Shown here piece after piece: positions 32,055-32,129 of a DNA stretch of 32,129 bases. Under the pieces are notes generated by a model. The model was not told where the DNA came from, searched no databases, and worked only from the letters and a program-made list of their open reading frames with translations. The translations under genes and the position numbers were made by a program. Source of the stretch: an uncultured Olsenella sp. (lineage in GTDB: Bacteria > Actinomycetota > Coriobacteriia > Coriobacteriales > Atopobiaceae); the NCBI GenBank assembly GCA_900314535.1, contig OMVT01000025.1, positions 1 through 32,129 of the forward strand, read 5' to 3'. Each line of letters begins with the position of its first letter. The stretch's first letter is position 1.

Positions 32055-32129
32055 CACTAGCACCCTTCCGAGAGCCGGAAATATCGCGCAAAAAAGCATT
32101 CTGACCTGCTGTTATGTATTGACGGCAGG

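Noticed and set aside
31467..32099. A 210-codon minus-strand open frame near the window end
   Set aside because: Composition is unlike a folded protein (rich in Ser, Pro, Arg), there is no ribosome binding site, and it lies opposite the ATPase remnant.

Overview
The window is GC-rich bacterial chromosome with densely packed genes, strong Shine-Dalgarno sites and short convergent hairpin terminators. A likely source is an anaerobic, gut-type actinobacterium of the class Coriobacteriia (Collinsella/Olsenella/Atopobium-like). This is inferred from base composition, the double-ABC EcfA, the one-piece PurL, the 7TM kinase-like sensors with LuxR-type regulators, and the HTH-aminotransferase. No sequence read here fixes the genus. 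I see no CRISPR array, insertion sequence, prophage or tRNA.

Layout. (1) 1-346: a 5S rRNA with its processing stem and two tandem hairpins, probably the end of an rRNA operon. (2) 347-3600: a YbaK-type deacylase, an aldo/keto reductase and release factor 3. (3) 3717-7030: a riboflavin ECF transporter operon (ribU, a fused double ATPase, ecfT) behind an FMN riboswitch. (4) 7175-9399: an unknown membrane protein, divergent from murB. (5) 9476-11113: an ammonium transporter with a PII protein that lacks the uridylylation tyrosine. (6) 11474-14009: a secreted coiled-coil CHAP hydrolase, convergent with an SPFH/zinc-ribbon protein. (7) 14205-18147: a kinase-like 7TM protein, a true histidine kinase and a LuxR-type regulator with overlapping genes. 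(8) 18315-19935: a DUF4428/zinc-ribbon protein and a lipoprotein. (9) 20123-26166: a UPF0210 protein, an anchored helical-repeat protein and PurL. (10) 26544-31257: an HTH-alanine aminotransferase fusion, a GNAT acetyltransferase, a hydrolase-fold protein without its nucleophile and with a long coiled coil, and an AraC regulator carrying a perfect 45-bp tandem duplication. (11) 31258-32129: mostly non-coding sequence with a frameshifted remnant of an AAA-type ATPase.

The most unusual locus is 26403-28076. An XRE-type DNA-binding domain is joined to a complete AlaA-type aminotransferase. The upstream region carries five TTGAAC boxes, and a good internal ribosome binding site sits exactly at the start of the enzyme part. 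The architecture suggests a metabolic enzyme that may regulate its own gene, possibly made in long and short forms. Other points for checking are the AraC duplication, the apparently inactive hydrolase with coiled coil, and the one-base frameshift in the ATPase remnant.
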